This document shows positions 44,303-52,143 of a stretch of 64,000 nt of DNA, piece by piece. The stretch comes from Lutimonas halocynthiae (GTDB lineage: Bacteria > Bacteroidota > Bacteroidia > Flavobacteriales > Flavobacteriaceae): positions 620,001-684,000 of the forward strand of contig NZ_JAUFQO010000004.1 in NCBI RefSeq assembly GCF_030409835.1. Direction: 5' to 3'. Made by a program: the position numbers and the translations under genes. The notes beneath the pieces were generated by a model that was not told the origin of the DNA, made no database searches, and was given only the letters and a program-made list of their open reading frames with translations. The stretch's first letter is position 1. Each line of letters begins with the position of its first letter.

Positions 44303-44644
44303 ATGCATGAGTTATCAGTGGTTATGGGGATACTAAAAATCGCTGAAACAGAGGCTGAAAAAGCCGGTGCGAAGACAGTTGATCTTATCGAGTTGGAAAT
44401 AGGCAGTTTAGCGGGTATTGAACTTGATGCCCTGGATTTTGTCTGGCCCGGTGCTGTAAAGGATACTGTATTAGAGAATGCTGTCAGAAAAATTGACCTA
44501 ATTGAAGGCAAAGGTCACTGCATGGAATGCGATCTCATTTTCTCCTTAGAACATGTTTATGATCCTTGTCCGAGCTGTCAAAACTATCTTAAAGGAATTA
44601 TTCAAGGTAAAGAGCTCAGAGTAAAAGCACTTGAAGTTACTTAA
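44303..44644 (+). CDS. hypA: Hydrogenase nickel metallochaperone HypA
   Basis: A 113-residue protein starting MHELSVVMGIL, with the nickel-binding Met-His-Glu N-terminus. A zinc site is formed by Cys73-x2-Cys76 (GHCMECDLIF) and Cys89-x2-Cys92 (DPCPSCQNY). HypA delivers nickel, with HypB, to the large-subunit precursor. It begins a rightward group and is divergent from hyaA; the gap of 148 bases holds the shared palindrome. hoxF follows after 129 bases with its own control site. Confidence 0.95.
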   Translation: MHELSVVMGILKIAETEAEKAGAKTVDLIELEIGSLAGIELDALDFVWPGAVKDTVLENAVRKIDLIEGKGHCMECDLIFSLEHVYDPCPSCQNYLKGIIQGKELRVKALEVT

Positions 44645-44710
44645 CATTCTCTTTGTTGCTTTCGCAGTTTTAATCTTCACATCTCAATTATTTATAAATC
44701 TTTAAAAGAG

Positions 44711-44753
44711 TGACTTTTGTCATGAATTGTAAGCAATTAATTGAGTAAATTTT
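44711..44753 (+). promoter_or_regulatory. hoxF promoter region with CRP/FNR-like palindrome
   Basis: GTGAC-TTTT-GTCAT (44710-44723) is a palindrome like that before hypA; aligned over TGACTWTTRTCATG, 12 of 14 bases are identical. A -7-like TAAATTTT (44746-44753, 7 of 8 matches) starts 29.5 bases from the centre and lies 20 bases before the ATG at 44774. Confidence 0.5.
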
Positions 44754-44773
44754 AGCATTACTTTCTATTGATT

Positions 44774-46597
44774 ATGGCTGCTCCAAAAAACCCCCCGCCA
44801 AAATCCTCTTTGATGGATATTCTATGGGATATTCAAAAAAAAAGACGGTACATCGCTCCTGATGACATGACAAAAATTGCCAGTGAATTTCATATTTCCA
44901 GAACAGAACTGGAAGGCATTGTTTCGTTCTATCATTTTTATCACCGCTCACACGCGGGTAACTTTACAATTTATTTGAACAACGGTATTATTTCTAAGCA
45001 ACGTAATTACGATGTTGTCAAAAAAACCTTTGAAAAAGAACTGGGCATCTCTGTGGGAGAAACCACTGATGACAAATTATTTGGCTTGTTTGAGACCTCA
45101 TGTATAGGATTAAGCGACCAGGAAACTTCTGCTTTGATCAATTTTCAAGCTTTTACTGATCTAACTCCAATTAAGGTTAAGAATATTATTGGTCAATTGA
45201 GAAAAGGTGCAAATCCTGAATCGCTTAGCACATTTCCAAAAAACAACATCCAGTATACTCCTGCGAAAGACAAAACTATTTTTTTTAAGCCCTATACGCC
45301 AGGATCCAGCTTAAAAAAATTAAGAAAAATATCTCCTGATCAGCTCATCGATATAGTGAAAAAGTCAAAATTATCAGGTCGAGGCGGCGCCTTCTTCCCT
45401 ACTGGAATGAAATGGGAGTTCTGCAAAAATAATATAGCCGATCAAAAATATATCATTTGCAATGCTGATGAAGGTGAGCCAGGAACCTTTAAAGACCGGG
45501 TTCTTATGAATAAACACCCTGGGTTAATGCTTGAAGGAATGGCAGCAGCTGCCTATGCGGTTGGAGCCACTTATGGCTATATCTATCTCCGTGCCGAATA
45601 TTTCTATCTCAGAGATAAAATTCAAGAAGAAATACAGCATTTCAGGACCAAAGGATTTCTGGGGAAAAATATTCTGGGCATAACCGGATTTGACTTTGAT
45701 ATTCATATCCATATGGGTGCAGGAGCCTATGTCTGTGGAGAAGAAACTGCTTTAATCAGTTCCATGGAAGGCAAGAGAGGAGAACCTTCAACTAAAGAGT
45801 ATTTTCCGGTAGAAAAAGGACTATACGGAAAACCTACTATAATCAATAATGTTGAAACCCTTTGCGCCGTCCCAAGAATCCTGAATATGTCTCTTAAGTC
45901 ATATTTAAAAATTGGGACTGAAGCCACAAAAGGAACCAAATTATTAAGTGTATCAGGTGATTGCAAAAAACCAGGTATTTATGAGATTGAATGGGGAATG
46001 AAACTCAAGCAATTTCTAAAGCTTATTGAAGCCGAAAACCCTTATATGATTCTGTTTAACGGTTATGCCGGAGAATGCCTTTCTGCAGCTGATTTTGACC
46101 GGGAAATCTCCGGTGAAAATTTATTAGCTGAACAGGTGCAGTTCAAATGGGAAGATCCAATAGAATACGCTAGAAAAATGAGTGCCATAGGCCTGAGAAG
46201 CGGCGGTTCATTTATGGTTTTCAATGACAAAAGAGACCTCATGCCGATATTCAAGAACATTAGCGACTTTTTTGTTTCAGAGTCATGTGGTATCTGTGCG
46301 CCTTGCAGAACAGGTAATTTTTTACTTACTAAGAAACTAAAAAAGATCATGCTTTGCCATGCAGAAAAATCTGATTTGGAGGATCTTGAAAAATGGAGCA
46401 CCATTATAAAACAATCCAGCCGATGCGGATTAGGGAAAACCTCCACGAACTGCTTGCTTTCGGCTATGCTTAAGTTTCCGCAGGAGTTTAATAAATGTAT
46501 TCTTGCTAAAAGCGACTTCAACAAATCATTTGATATTAAAAATGTGACCCTAGAATACGATACCATTATTAATGAAATTGAAAAAGTCCATGGATAA
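44774..46597 (+). CDS. hoxF: NAD-linked hydrogenase diaphorase subunit HoxF
   Basis: A 607-residue NuoE-NuoF-like fusion. The NuoE-like part (about 1-145) retains ETSCIGLSDQETSALI but has only one cysteine, so the usual four-cysteine 2Fe-2S site is lost. The NuoF-like part shows GRGGAFFPTGMKW (about 202, NADH), CNADEGEPGTFKDR (about 229, FMN) and the 4Fe-4S site ESCGICAPCRTGNF (about 501) with SSRCGLGK downstream. It passes electrons between NAD(H) and the hydrogenase module in the cytoplasm. The open frame extends to a TTG at 44768, but the ATG at 44774 is preferred. Confidence 0.93.
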   Translation: MAAPKNPPPKSSLMDILWDIQKKRRYIAPDDMTKIASEFHISRTELEGIVSFYHFYHRSHAGNFTIYLNNGIISKQRNYDVVKKTFEKELGISVGETTDDKLFGLFETSCIGLSDQETSALINFQAFTDLTPIKVKNIIGQLRKGANPESLSTFPKNNIQYTPAKDKTIFFKPYTPGSSLKKLRKISPDQLIDIVKKSKLSGRGGAFFPTGMKWEFCKNNIADQKYIICNADEGEPGTFKDRVLMNKHPGLMLEGMAAAAYAVGATYGYIYLRAEYFYLRDKIQEEIQHFRTKGFLGKNILGITGFDFDIHIHMGAGAYVCGEETALISSMEGKRGEPSTKEYFPVEKGLYGKPTIINNVETLCAVPRILNMSLKSYLKIGTEATKGTKLLSVSGDCKKPGIYEIEWGMKLKQFLKLIEAENPYMILFNGYAGECLSAADFDREISGENLLAEQVQFKWEDPIEYARKMSAIGLRSGGSFMVFNDKRDLMPIFKNISDFFVSESCGICAPCRTGNFLLTKKLKKIMLCHAEKSDLEDLEKWSTIIKQSSRCGLGKTSTNCLLSAMLKFPQEFNKCILAKSDFNKSFDIKNVTLEYDTIINEIEKVHG

Positions 46598-47858
46598 AAA
46601 GATAAAAATCAATATCGATGGTAACGAATACCAGGTATTGGAAAATAAAAAACTAGTAGATGTTGCCAAGAAAAATGGCATCTATATTCCTACGCTTTGT
46701 CATTTCAGAGAAATCGAACCTTCTCTTGGCACTTGCAGGATATGCACCGTGATGGTTAACGGAAAATTCACAACAAGTTGCACTACCAAAGTAAAAGAAG
46801 GTATGCATGTGGAGATCAATACTCCCGAGCTGATTGATACGCGTAAGGCCATTATTGAAATGTTATTCGCCGAAGGCAACCATTTTTGCCCTTCCTGTGA
46901 AAAAAGTGGCAATTGCGATCTGCAAAATCTTGCTTATGATATGGGCCTAACCTTTTCACGTTTCCCCCATGTATTCAGCAATAAATATGTGGATTTTAAT
47001 CCAAAAAGAATGATCATGGAGGCGAACAGATGCATCCTCTGTAAGCGTTGTGTAGAGGAAATTCAGACTACTGATGGAATGGATATCTTTTCGTTTGTTA
47101 ACCGGGGCGTGAATACCAGAGTTCATATTGATTATGAGCAAGAAGAAAAACTTACTGAAGCTGAAGCTTTACACGCTATGAATCTTTGTCCGGTTGGTGC
47201 CATTCTCGTCAAGGGTATGATTTACAAACAGCCTTTCGGGGACAGAAAATATGATATCCTTGGGAAAACAAAACAAACAGATCCGGGAGAATTATGCGCC
47301 TTAAAATATGAAGACGAAAAATTCATAGTCGCAACTACTTCTTTAGCAGGTTGCTTTGGATGTCATATGTCACTGCTTGATATCGATACAGAACTCATTG
47401 ATTTATTGGAGATCGTCGAGTTTAATAAATCACCCCTCACCGATATTAAAAAATTCAGCAAGCGCTGCCATGTGGGTTTAATCGAAGGCGGGGTTGCCAA
47501 CTCAGAAAACGTAGAAGTGCTGAAAGAATTCAGAAAGAAATGTGACATACTTATCGCATTCGGCGAATGTTCTATAATGGGCGGAATTCCTGCTATGAGA
47601 AACTTTTTCTCCTTAAAAGACTGTCTGGAAGAAGCTTACATTCATGGCGTAACAAGTGAAATTGGAGCCAACACCATTCCAAATCACGAAGACATTCCAA
47701 AATTGCTAAATAATGTTTATCCCTGTAATGAAGTGGTTAAAATCGATTACTTCATTCCTGGGTGTCCTCCAAATGCCAATCATATCTGGAAAGTTGTAAA
47801 AAGTATACTCCTGGGTAAGGAATTTCCGGTTATGCATGAAGAATTTAAATATGATTAA
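46590..47858 (+). CDS. Fusion of HoxU (diaphorase) and HoxY (hydrogenase small subunit)
   Basis: A 422-residue protein joining two subunits that are separate in known Hox enzymes. Residues 1-235 are HoxU-like: 2Fe-2S site (LCHFREIEPSLGTCRICTV, then TTSC), HxxCxxC-type site HFCPSCEKSGNC, and 4Fe-4S sites RCILCKRCVEE and LCPVGAI. Residues 245-422 are HoxY-like: proximal-cluster motifs LAGCFGCHMSLLDID (about 252), FGECSIMGGIP (about 325) and IPGCPPN (about 390). The ATG at 46590 overlaps the hoxF stop by 8 bases; an in-frame ATG at 46572 is less likely. The fusion would fix diaphorase and hydrogenase modules together. Confidence 0.93.
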   Translation: MDKKIKINIDGNEYQVLENKKLVDVAKKNGIYIPTLCHFREIEPSLGTCRICTVMVNGKFTTSCTTKVKEGMHVEINTPELIDTRKAIIEMLFAEGNHFCPSCEKSGNCDLQNLAYDMGLTFSRFPHVFSNKYVDFNPKRMIMEANRCILCKRCVEEIQTTDGMDIFSFVNRGVNTRVHIDYEQEEKLTEAEALHAMNLCPVGAILVKGMIYKQPFGDRKYDILGKTKQTDPGELCALKYEDEKFIVATTSLAGCFGCHMSLLDIDTELIDLLEIVEFNKSPLTDIKKFSKRCHVGLIEGGVANSENVEVLKEFRKKCDILIAFGECSIMGGIPAMRNFFSLKDCLEEAYIHGVTSEIGANTIPNHEDIPKLLNNVYPCNEVVKIDYFIPGCPPNANHIWKVVKSILLGKEFPVMHEEFKYD

Positions 47859-47868
47859 ATAGCTTAAA

Positions 47869-49323
47869 ATGAGTCGAAAAATAGTCATAGATCCTGTTAC
47901 GCGAGTAGAAGGACACGGAAAGGTTACTATTCACCTTGATGAAAATAATAAAGTAAAAGATTCCTTTTTTCATATTGTTGAGTTTAGAGGATTCGAGAAA
48001 TTCATTCAGGGCCATCCTTATTGGGAAGCCCCTGTCATGGTTCAGAGATTGTGCGGTATTTGCCCCGTTAGTCATCACCTGGCGGCAGCAAAAGCCATTG
48101 ATCAGATTGTAGGATTAGAGCCTGAAGATTTGTCAATCACAGCACAAAAAATCAGAAAGCTCCTGCATTATGCTCAGATTTTCCAATCTCATGCCCTTCA
48201 CTTCTTTTACCTGGCATCTCCCGATCTTTTATTTGGAGCAGATGCAAGTCCAAGCAGAAGAAATGTTGTCAGTGTAGCAATGGAATATCCTGAACTAGCA
48301 AAAAAAGGTATCCTGATGCGCAAATTCGGGCAGGAAATCATCAAAATGATTGCGGGTAAAAGAATTCATGGGATCTCGGCAACTCCGGGAGGCGTGCATA
48401 AAAAAATAAGCGCACAAGAAAGAGATTACTTCCTAAATGGAAAAGAAATACCTTCAATTGATGCAATGATTGAATGGTCTAAAGAAATTATCGAATTCAT
48501 TAAGGTATACCATTCAAAAAACCAAGAATGGTTTAATCAATTCGCAGCCTTTCCTTCGGGCCACTTAGGTTTGGTAAATAAAACAACCGGTGACCTGGAA
48601 TTATATGATGGTTATTTGAGGGCCATTGATGCATCAGGTAAAATCACTTTAGATGATATTCATTCTGATACCTATCAAAATCATTTTTACGAAGGAGTTG
48701 AAAAATGGTCTTATCTTAAGTTTCCATATTTAAAACATCTCGGCAGAGAAAGGGGCTGGAACAGAGTTGGCCCACTCGCAAGAATGAATGTCTGTGAGGG
48801 AATTTCTACGCCACTTGCTGCATTTGAAAGATTGTCATTCTTGAATGCGACCCTGGGAAAAACTAATAATGCATCCATGTACTCTCATTGGGCAAGATTG
48901 ATTGAACTGCTGCATTGTGCAGAACTCATGAAAGACCTGCTTGAAGATGACGATATTTTGAGTAATGACCTTGTCAGAAGAGGGGTTAGAAGAAGTGAAG
49001 GAATTGGTATTATAGAGGCTCCTAGAGGCACATTGATCCACCATTATCAGGTAGACGAAAAGGATAGAATTACACGCTGTAACCTTATCGTTTCGACGAC
49101 GCATAACAACGAGGCTATGAATCAGGCGGTCAAATGGGTTGCCAATGAAGTCATCGATGGCAATCAAAAAGTTAGTGAAGGAATGTTAAATCAAGTTGAA
49201 GTTGCCATTAGGGCCTATGATCCTTGTCTTAGCTGTGCCACCCATGCGATGGGTCAGATGCCCTTGGAAATTTCTTTATTCGATCATCTTGGAAATTTAA
49301 CCGATGTCAAAAGAAGGAACTAA
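47869..49323 (+). CDS. hoxH: NAD-linked NiFe-hydrogenase large subunit HoxH
   Basis: A 484-residue catalytic subunit of the group 3 bidirectional type. Nickel motifs are RLCGICPVSHH (Cys62, Cys65) and DPCLSCATH (Cys453, Cys456). Processing after His459 would remove a 25-residue tail beginning AMGQMPLEISLF. The protein is shorter than HyaB, as expected for HoxH, and has no signal peptide, so it works in the cytoplasm with the HoxU-HoxY fusion and HoxF. The hoxW gene overlaps its last 20 bases. Confidence 0.95.
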   Translation: MSRKIVIDPVTRVEGHGKVTIHLDENNKVKDSFFHIVEFRGFEKFIQGHPYWEAPVMVQRLCGICPVSHHLAAAKAIDQIVGLEPEDLSITAQKIRKLLHYAQIFQSHALHFFYLASPDLLFGADASPSRRNVVSVAMEYPELAKKGILMRKFGQEIIKMIAGKRIHGISATPGGVHKKISAQERDYFLNGKEIPSIDAMIEWSKEIIEFIKVYHSKNQEWFNQFAAFPSGHLGLVNKTTGDLELYDGYLRAIDASGKITLDDIHSDTYQNHFYEGVEKWSYLKFPYLKHLGRERGWNRVGPLARMNVCEGISTPLAAFERLSFLNATLGKTNNASMYSHWARLIELLHCAELMKDLLEDDDILSNDLVRRGVRRSEGIGIIEAPRGTLIHHYQVDEKDRITRCNLIVSTTHNNEAMNQAVKWVANEVIDGNQKVSEGMLNQVEVAIRAYDPCLSCATHAMGQMPLEISLFDHLGNLTDVKRRN

Positions 49324-49783
49324 AGATATACTGGTCATCGGAATTGGGAATTCAGGTCGAAGTGACGACGGTCTGGGCTGGTTAATGCTTGACTATATTA
49401 AAAATATTTTTTTAGATGTAGACTTATTGTTTCGGTATCAGTTACAGATAGAAGATGCAGAATTGCTTTCTCATTATCGAACCGTAATTTTTATTGATGC
49501 CACCAAAAAAGCTACCGAGAGCGGCTTCTATTTCAAATCATGCCAACCAAATAATGGATTCGGGCTCACTTCTCACATGCTTGAGCCTGAGACCATACTT
49601 TGGTTAGAAAACGAATTATATAAGACGGGGCCTACTACTTTTATAATGGGGATTGAAGGCGAAAAATGGGGCCTGTCTCTTGAACCCAGTGAAATGGGTT
49701 TGCTAAACCTAGACAAGGCTACTAACTTTCTCGAAAAAAATCTAAACCTAATATTAACGAAGAAAACCCCGTGTTTGCTATAA
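49304..49783 (+). CDS. hoxW: Hydrogenase maturation protease for HoxH (HoxW-like)
   Basis: A 159-residue protease of the HycI/HoxW kind with DILVIGIGNSGRSDDGLGWL (residues 8-27), a central FIDATKKA strand and a histidine in FGLTSHMLEPETIL. It should trim the HoxH C-terminal tail once nickel is in place. It overlaps hoxH by 20 bases, so translation is coupled. Its stop codon lies inside a small hairpin (49772-49793). Confidence 0.9.
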   Translation: MSKEGTKDILVIGIGNSGRSDDGLGWLMLDYIKNIFLDVDLLFRYQLQIEDAELLSHYRTVIFIDATKKATESGFYFKSCQPNNGFGLTSHMLEPETILWLENELYKTGPTTFIMGIEGEKWGLSLEPSEMGLLNLDKATNFLEKNLNLILTKKTPCLL

Positions 49784-49793
49784 AAAGCAAACA
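49772..49793. other. Small hairpin over the hoxW stop
   Basis: TGTTTGCT and AGCAAACA pair perfectly (8 bp) around a 6-base loop that contains the start of the hoxW stop codon. No T-tract follows in the rightward direction, so it is probably not a full terminator; it may protect the hox mRNA 3' end or be chance. Confidence 0.35.
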
Positions 49794-49848
49794 TGATGAA
49801 AATCATATGCCCTGACATTTCAAACTGCTATATTTGGATAAATCCAAA
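49794..49848 (+). promoter_or_regulatory. hypB promoter region with CRP/FNR-like palindrome and operator-like repeat
   Basis: ATGAT-GAAA-ATCAT (49793-49806) is the third palindrome of the island. A perfect -7 box TATATTTG (49829-49836) starts 29.5 bases from its centre, 31 bases before the hypB ATG. A second inverted repeat, TTTGGA-TAAA-TCCAAA (49833-49848), covers the end of the box and the expected start site, where a repressor could bind. Confidence 0.5.
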
Positions 49849-49859
49849 ATCTAATAATT

Positions 49860-50729
49860 ATGTGTGGCACTTGTGGATGTGGAAGTCCTGACGGGCATAT
49901 TTCTATACAAAAACCTGGGGCAGATCTTCATGATCACAACCATCATCATGATCATACACATGATGAACATACACATCAGCACTCTCATCACGAGCACAAT
50001 CATGATCACGATCATAGTCATTCTCATTCACATGATCATTCACATGTTCATGTCAAGAAGACCGTTATAGAAGTACAACAAGACATCCTGCAACACAATG
50101 ACCTAATGGCATCAAGAAACAGAGGTTTTTTTGAAGCAAAAGAACTTTATGTCATTAATCTGGTCAGTTCCCCTGGTTCGGGGAAAACAAGTATTCTGGA
50201 AAGAACGCTAATAGATCTTAAAGACCAACTTGATTTTGCAGTTATTGAAGGTGATCAACAAACCCTGCAAGATGCGAATCGCATAGATGCGATTAATGTG
50301 CCTGTAATCCAGATCAACACAGGTAAGGGCTGTCATCTGGAAAGCGATATGGTACATGATGCTGTAAAACAATTAGCGCCTAAAGACGGATCTGTTTTAA
50401 TGATAGAAAACGTAGGTAATTTGGTTTGTCCATCAATGTTCGATTTGGGCGAACGGAAAAGAGTTGTAATTATCAGTACAACTGAGGGCGAGGATAAGCC
50501 CTTAAAATATCCCGACATGTTTTTAAGTTCTGATATATGTATCATCAATAAAATAGACTTATTACCCTATTTAGATTTTGACCTTAATAAATTGAAATCT
50601 TACGCTCTACAGGTCAATCCAAAACTTGAATTTTTCGAAGTTTCAGCTACCAAGGGCGAAGGAATGGAAACCTGGTATGAGTGGCTCAAAAAAGAACAAA
50701 GTAATTTAAAGCAAAAATCACAAATTTAA
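49860..50729 (+). CDS. hypB: Hydrogenase nickel-incorporation GTPase HypB with His-rich domain
   Basis: A 289-residue GTPase. It begins with the high-affinity nickel motif MCGTCGCGS, followed by a histidine-rich stretch (about residues 20-68, over 25 histidines), then the G domain: P-loop SSPGSGKTSILE (about 102), VIEGDQQTLQDA, NVGNLVCP and INKIDLLPYLDF (G4). The histidine domain stores or buffers nickel in related proteins. It provides nickel with HypA. It has its own promoter region and is followed by hypC after 11 bases. Confidence 0.95.
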   Translation: MCGTCGCGSPDGHISIQKPGADLHDHNHHHDHTHDEHTHQHSHHEHNHDHDHSHSHSHDHSHVHVKKTVIEVQQDILQHNDLMASRNRGFFEAKELYVINLVSSPGSGKTSILERTLIDLKDQLDFAVIEGDQQTLQDANRIDAINVPVIQINTGKGCHLESDMVHDAVKQLAPKDGSVLMIENVGNLVCPSMFDLGERKRVVIISTTEGEDKPLKYPDMFLSSDICIINKIDLLPYLDFDLNKLKSYALQVNPKLEFFEVSATKGEGMETWYEWLKKEQSNLKQKSQI

Positions 50730-50740
50730 ATCTTAAAAAA

Positions 50741-51004
50741 ATGTGCCTATCTATACCTGGAAAGCTTATTGAGATTACCGCTGAACTGGACGAAATATTC
50801 AGGGTCGGTAAAGTTTCTTTTGACGGCATCATCAAGGAAGTTAGTCTGACTATGGTTCCTGAAGCCAGAGTAGGTCAATATGTAATGGTCCATGTTGGCG
50901 CAGCAATAAGCATGATAGATGAAGATGAAGCAAAGAAAACTTTTGATCTCTTAAAACAACTTGGAGAGCTGCATGATCTTGATAATACAGAAGATATAAA
51001 ATAA
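50741..51004 (+). CDS. hypC: Hydrogenase maturation chaperone HypC
   Basis: An 87-residue HypC/HupF protein starting MCLSIPGKLIEI; its N-terminal cysteine (Cys2) binds the Fe(CN)2CO unit and the large-subunit precursor. GQYVMVHVGAAISMID is the second conserved stretch. It is the only HypC in the window, so it probably serves both HyaB and HoxH. It ends the rightward hydrogenase group and is followed by a terminator. Confidence 0.95.
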   Translation: MCLSIPGKLIEITAELDEIFRVGKVSFDGIIKEVSLTMVPEARVGQYVMVHVGAAISMIDEDEAKKTFDLLKQLGELHDLDNTEDIK

Positions 51005-51005
51005 A

Positions 51006-51028
51006 AAAAGCTCCTAAAAGGAGCTTTT
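51006..51028. terminator. Bidirectional intrinsic terminator after hypC
   Basis: AAAAGCTCC and GGAGCTTTT form a perfect 9-bp stem with a 5-base loop, with T-runs for either direction. It lies between convergent hypC and the AI-2E-family transporter gene and should end both transcripts. Confidence 0.85.
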
Positions 51029-51044
51029 CCATTCTTAAATGCCA

Positions 51045-52127
51045 TTATTCTTCGGCACTTTTTTCAATTTTACTATCAACCGTTCCTTCAGCAACCCACG
51101 AGGAGTATATCTGATATCCTAAAGCAAGGACTACCGGGCCTATAAATAAACCAAGAATACCCTGTAACATCATACCTCCAAGTGCACCGATCAAAATGAC
51201 CAACATTGGCGTTGCTAAACCTTTACCCAAAAGCATAGGTTTTAAGAAATTATCTGACGCCCCAACCAGCACTGCATAGATTGTAAAAATGATAGCTGGC
51301 GTCGTATCTGCATAAGAAAACACAATAGCAATTGCAGGAATCATAGCAAGTAGAGCGGGAATTTGAACAGTTGCAAAAATTAATACCAACAAAGCAAAAA
51401 GACTGGCTCCCGGTAATCCAATAACGATAAAACCTAAATATGATAGGGCAGCCTGAATGATAGCCACTAACAGAATTCCTTTAACAACACTTCTAATCGT
51501 GCTGACACACATATCCATAAATTCTTTTCCCTTTCCAGCTACCAGGCGATTTGCAAATTGGACACCTGATTGATATCCGGCATCAGCAGTTGACATAAAG
51601 ACCCCAGCAAATATCAAGGCAAATAAGCCTAGCGCAACAGAACCCATCAAGCCTGCAAAACTGCTAAAAAACCACCCTAATGAGTTTGCAATTTCATCCT
51701 TGTACTTGACAATAAATTTTTCCAAATCACTAGAAGCTGTTGACCATGTTGCATAAATTTTTTCTCCTACGAATGGCCAGTCTCTAACTGTCTCAGCAGG
51801 TGGTGGCACCTTCAATGTTCCCTCGTCAAAACTTGTATAAATCTCTTGACCAGAATCAAGAATTGAACTAGTCAGACTAATTGTTGGCATAATGATCAAG
51901 GCAACCAGGATCAATATAAATACAGAGGTTACCAAACCCTTTTTCTTCCCCTTGGTTATTTTCAAAAGTTTTTGATAAAAAGGATAGAGTGCAACAGCTA
52001 CAATAATCGACCAGACAATCAATGTTACAAAAGGTCTTACAATATAAAAACTCCACATCAGGAGCAGTGATAATAGTACAATTTTGATGTACACATCAAT
52101 AGGGTTTTTCGAATCAGTATTTTTCAT
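51045..52127 (-). CDS. AI-2E/PerM-family transporter
   Basis: A 360-residue membrane protein of the AI-2E exporter superfamily, with about seven or eight helices. The conserved segments SFYIVRPFVTLIVWSIIVAV at the start, LGFIVIGLPGASLFALLVLI and GASDNFLKPMLLGKG in the middle and GPVVLALGYQIYSSW at the end are visible. Members export small signals or act as sodium/proton antiporters; the substrate is unknown. It is the last gene of a leftward group after a TolC/DUF2955/HlyD efflux set, 16 bases after the TolC-like gene. Confidence 0.88.
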   Translation of the reverse strand: MKNTDSKNPIDVYIKIVLLSLLLMWSFYIVRPFVTLIVWSIIVAVALYPFYQKLLKITKGKKKGLVTSVFILILVALIIMPTISLTSSILDSGQEIYTSFDEGTLKVPPPAETVRDWPFVGEKIYATWSTASSDLEKFIVKYKDEIANSLGWFFSSFAGLMGSVALGLFALIFAGVFMSTADAGYQSGVQFANRLVAGKGKEFMDMCVSTIRSVVKGILLVAIIQAALSYLGFIVIGLPGASLFALLVLIFATVQIPALLAMIPAIAIVFSYADTTPAIIFTIYAVLVGASDNFLKPMLLGKGLATPMLVILIGALGGMMLQGILGLFIGPVVLALGYQIYSSWVAEGTVDSKIEKSAEE

Positions 52128-52143
52128 TATTAAAGGTTTTAAA

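Noticed and set aside
44645-44773. Sigma-54 promoter before the hydrogenase genes
   Set aside because: Hydrogenase genes of other bacteria often use -24/-12 promoters, but no GG-N10-GC pattern was found here.
46063-46566. 167-codon open frame antisense to hoxF
   Set aside because: It lies wholly within hoxF, whose motifs are intact; the antisense protein has no recognisable domain. It is a shadow of the codon pattern.
48835-49167. 110-codon frame antisense to hoxH
   Set aside because: HoxH is complete and conserved here; the antisense frame has no motif or start signal.
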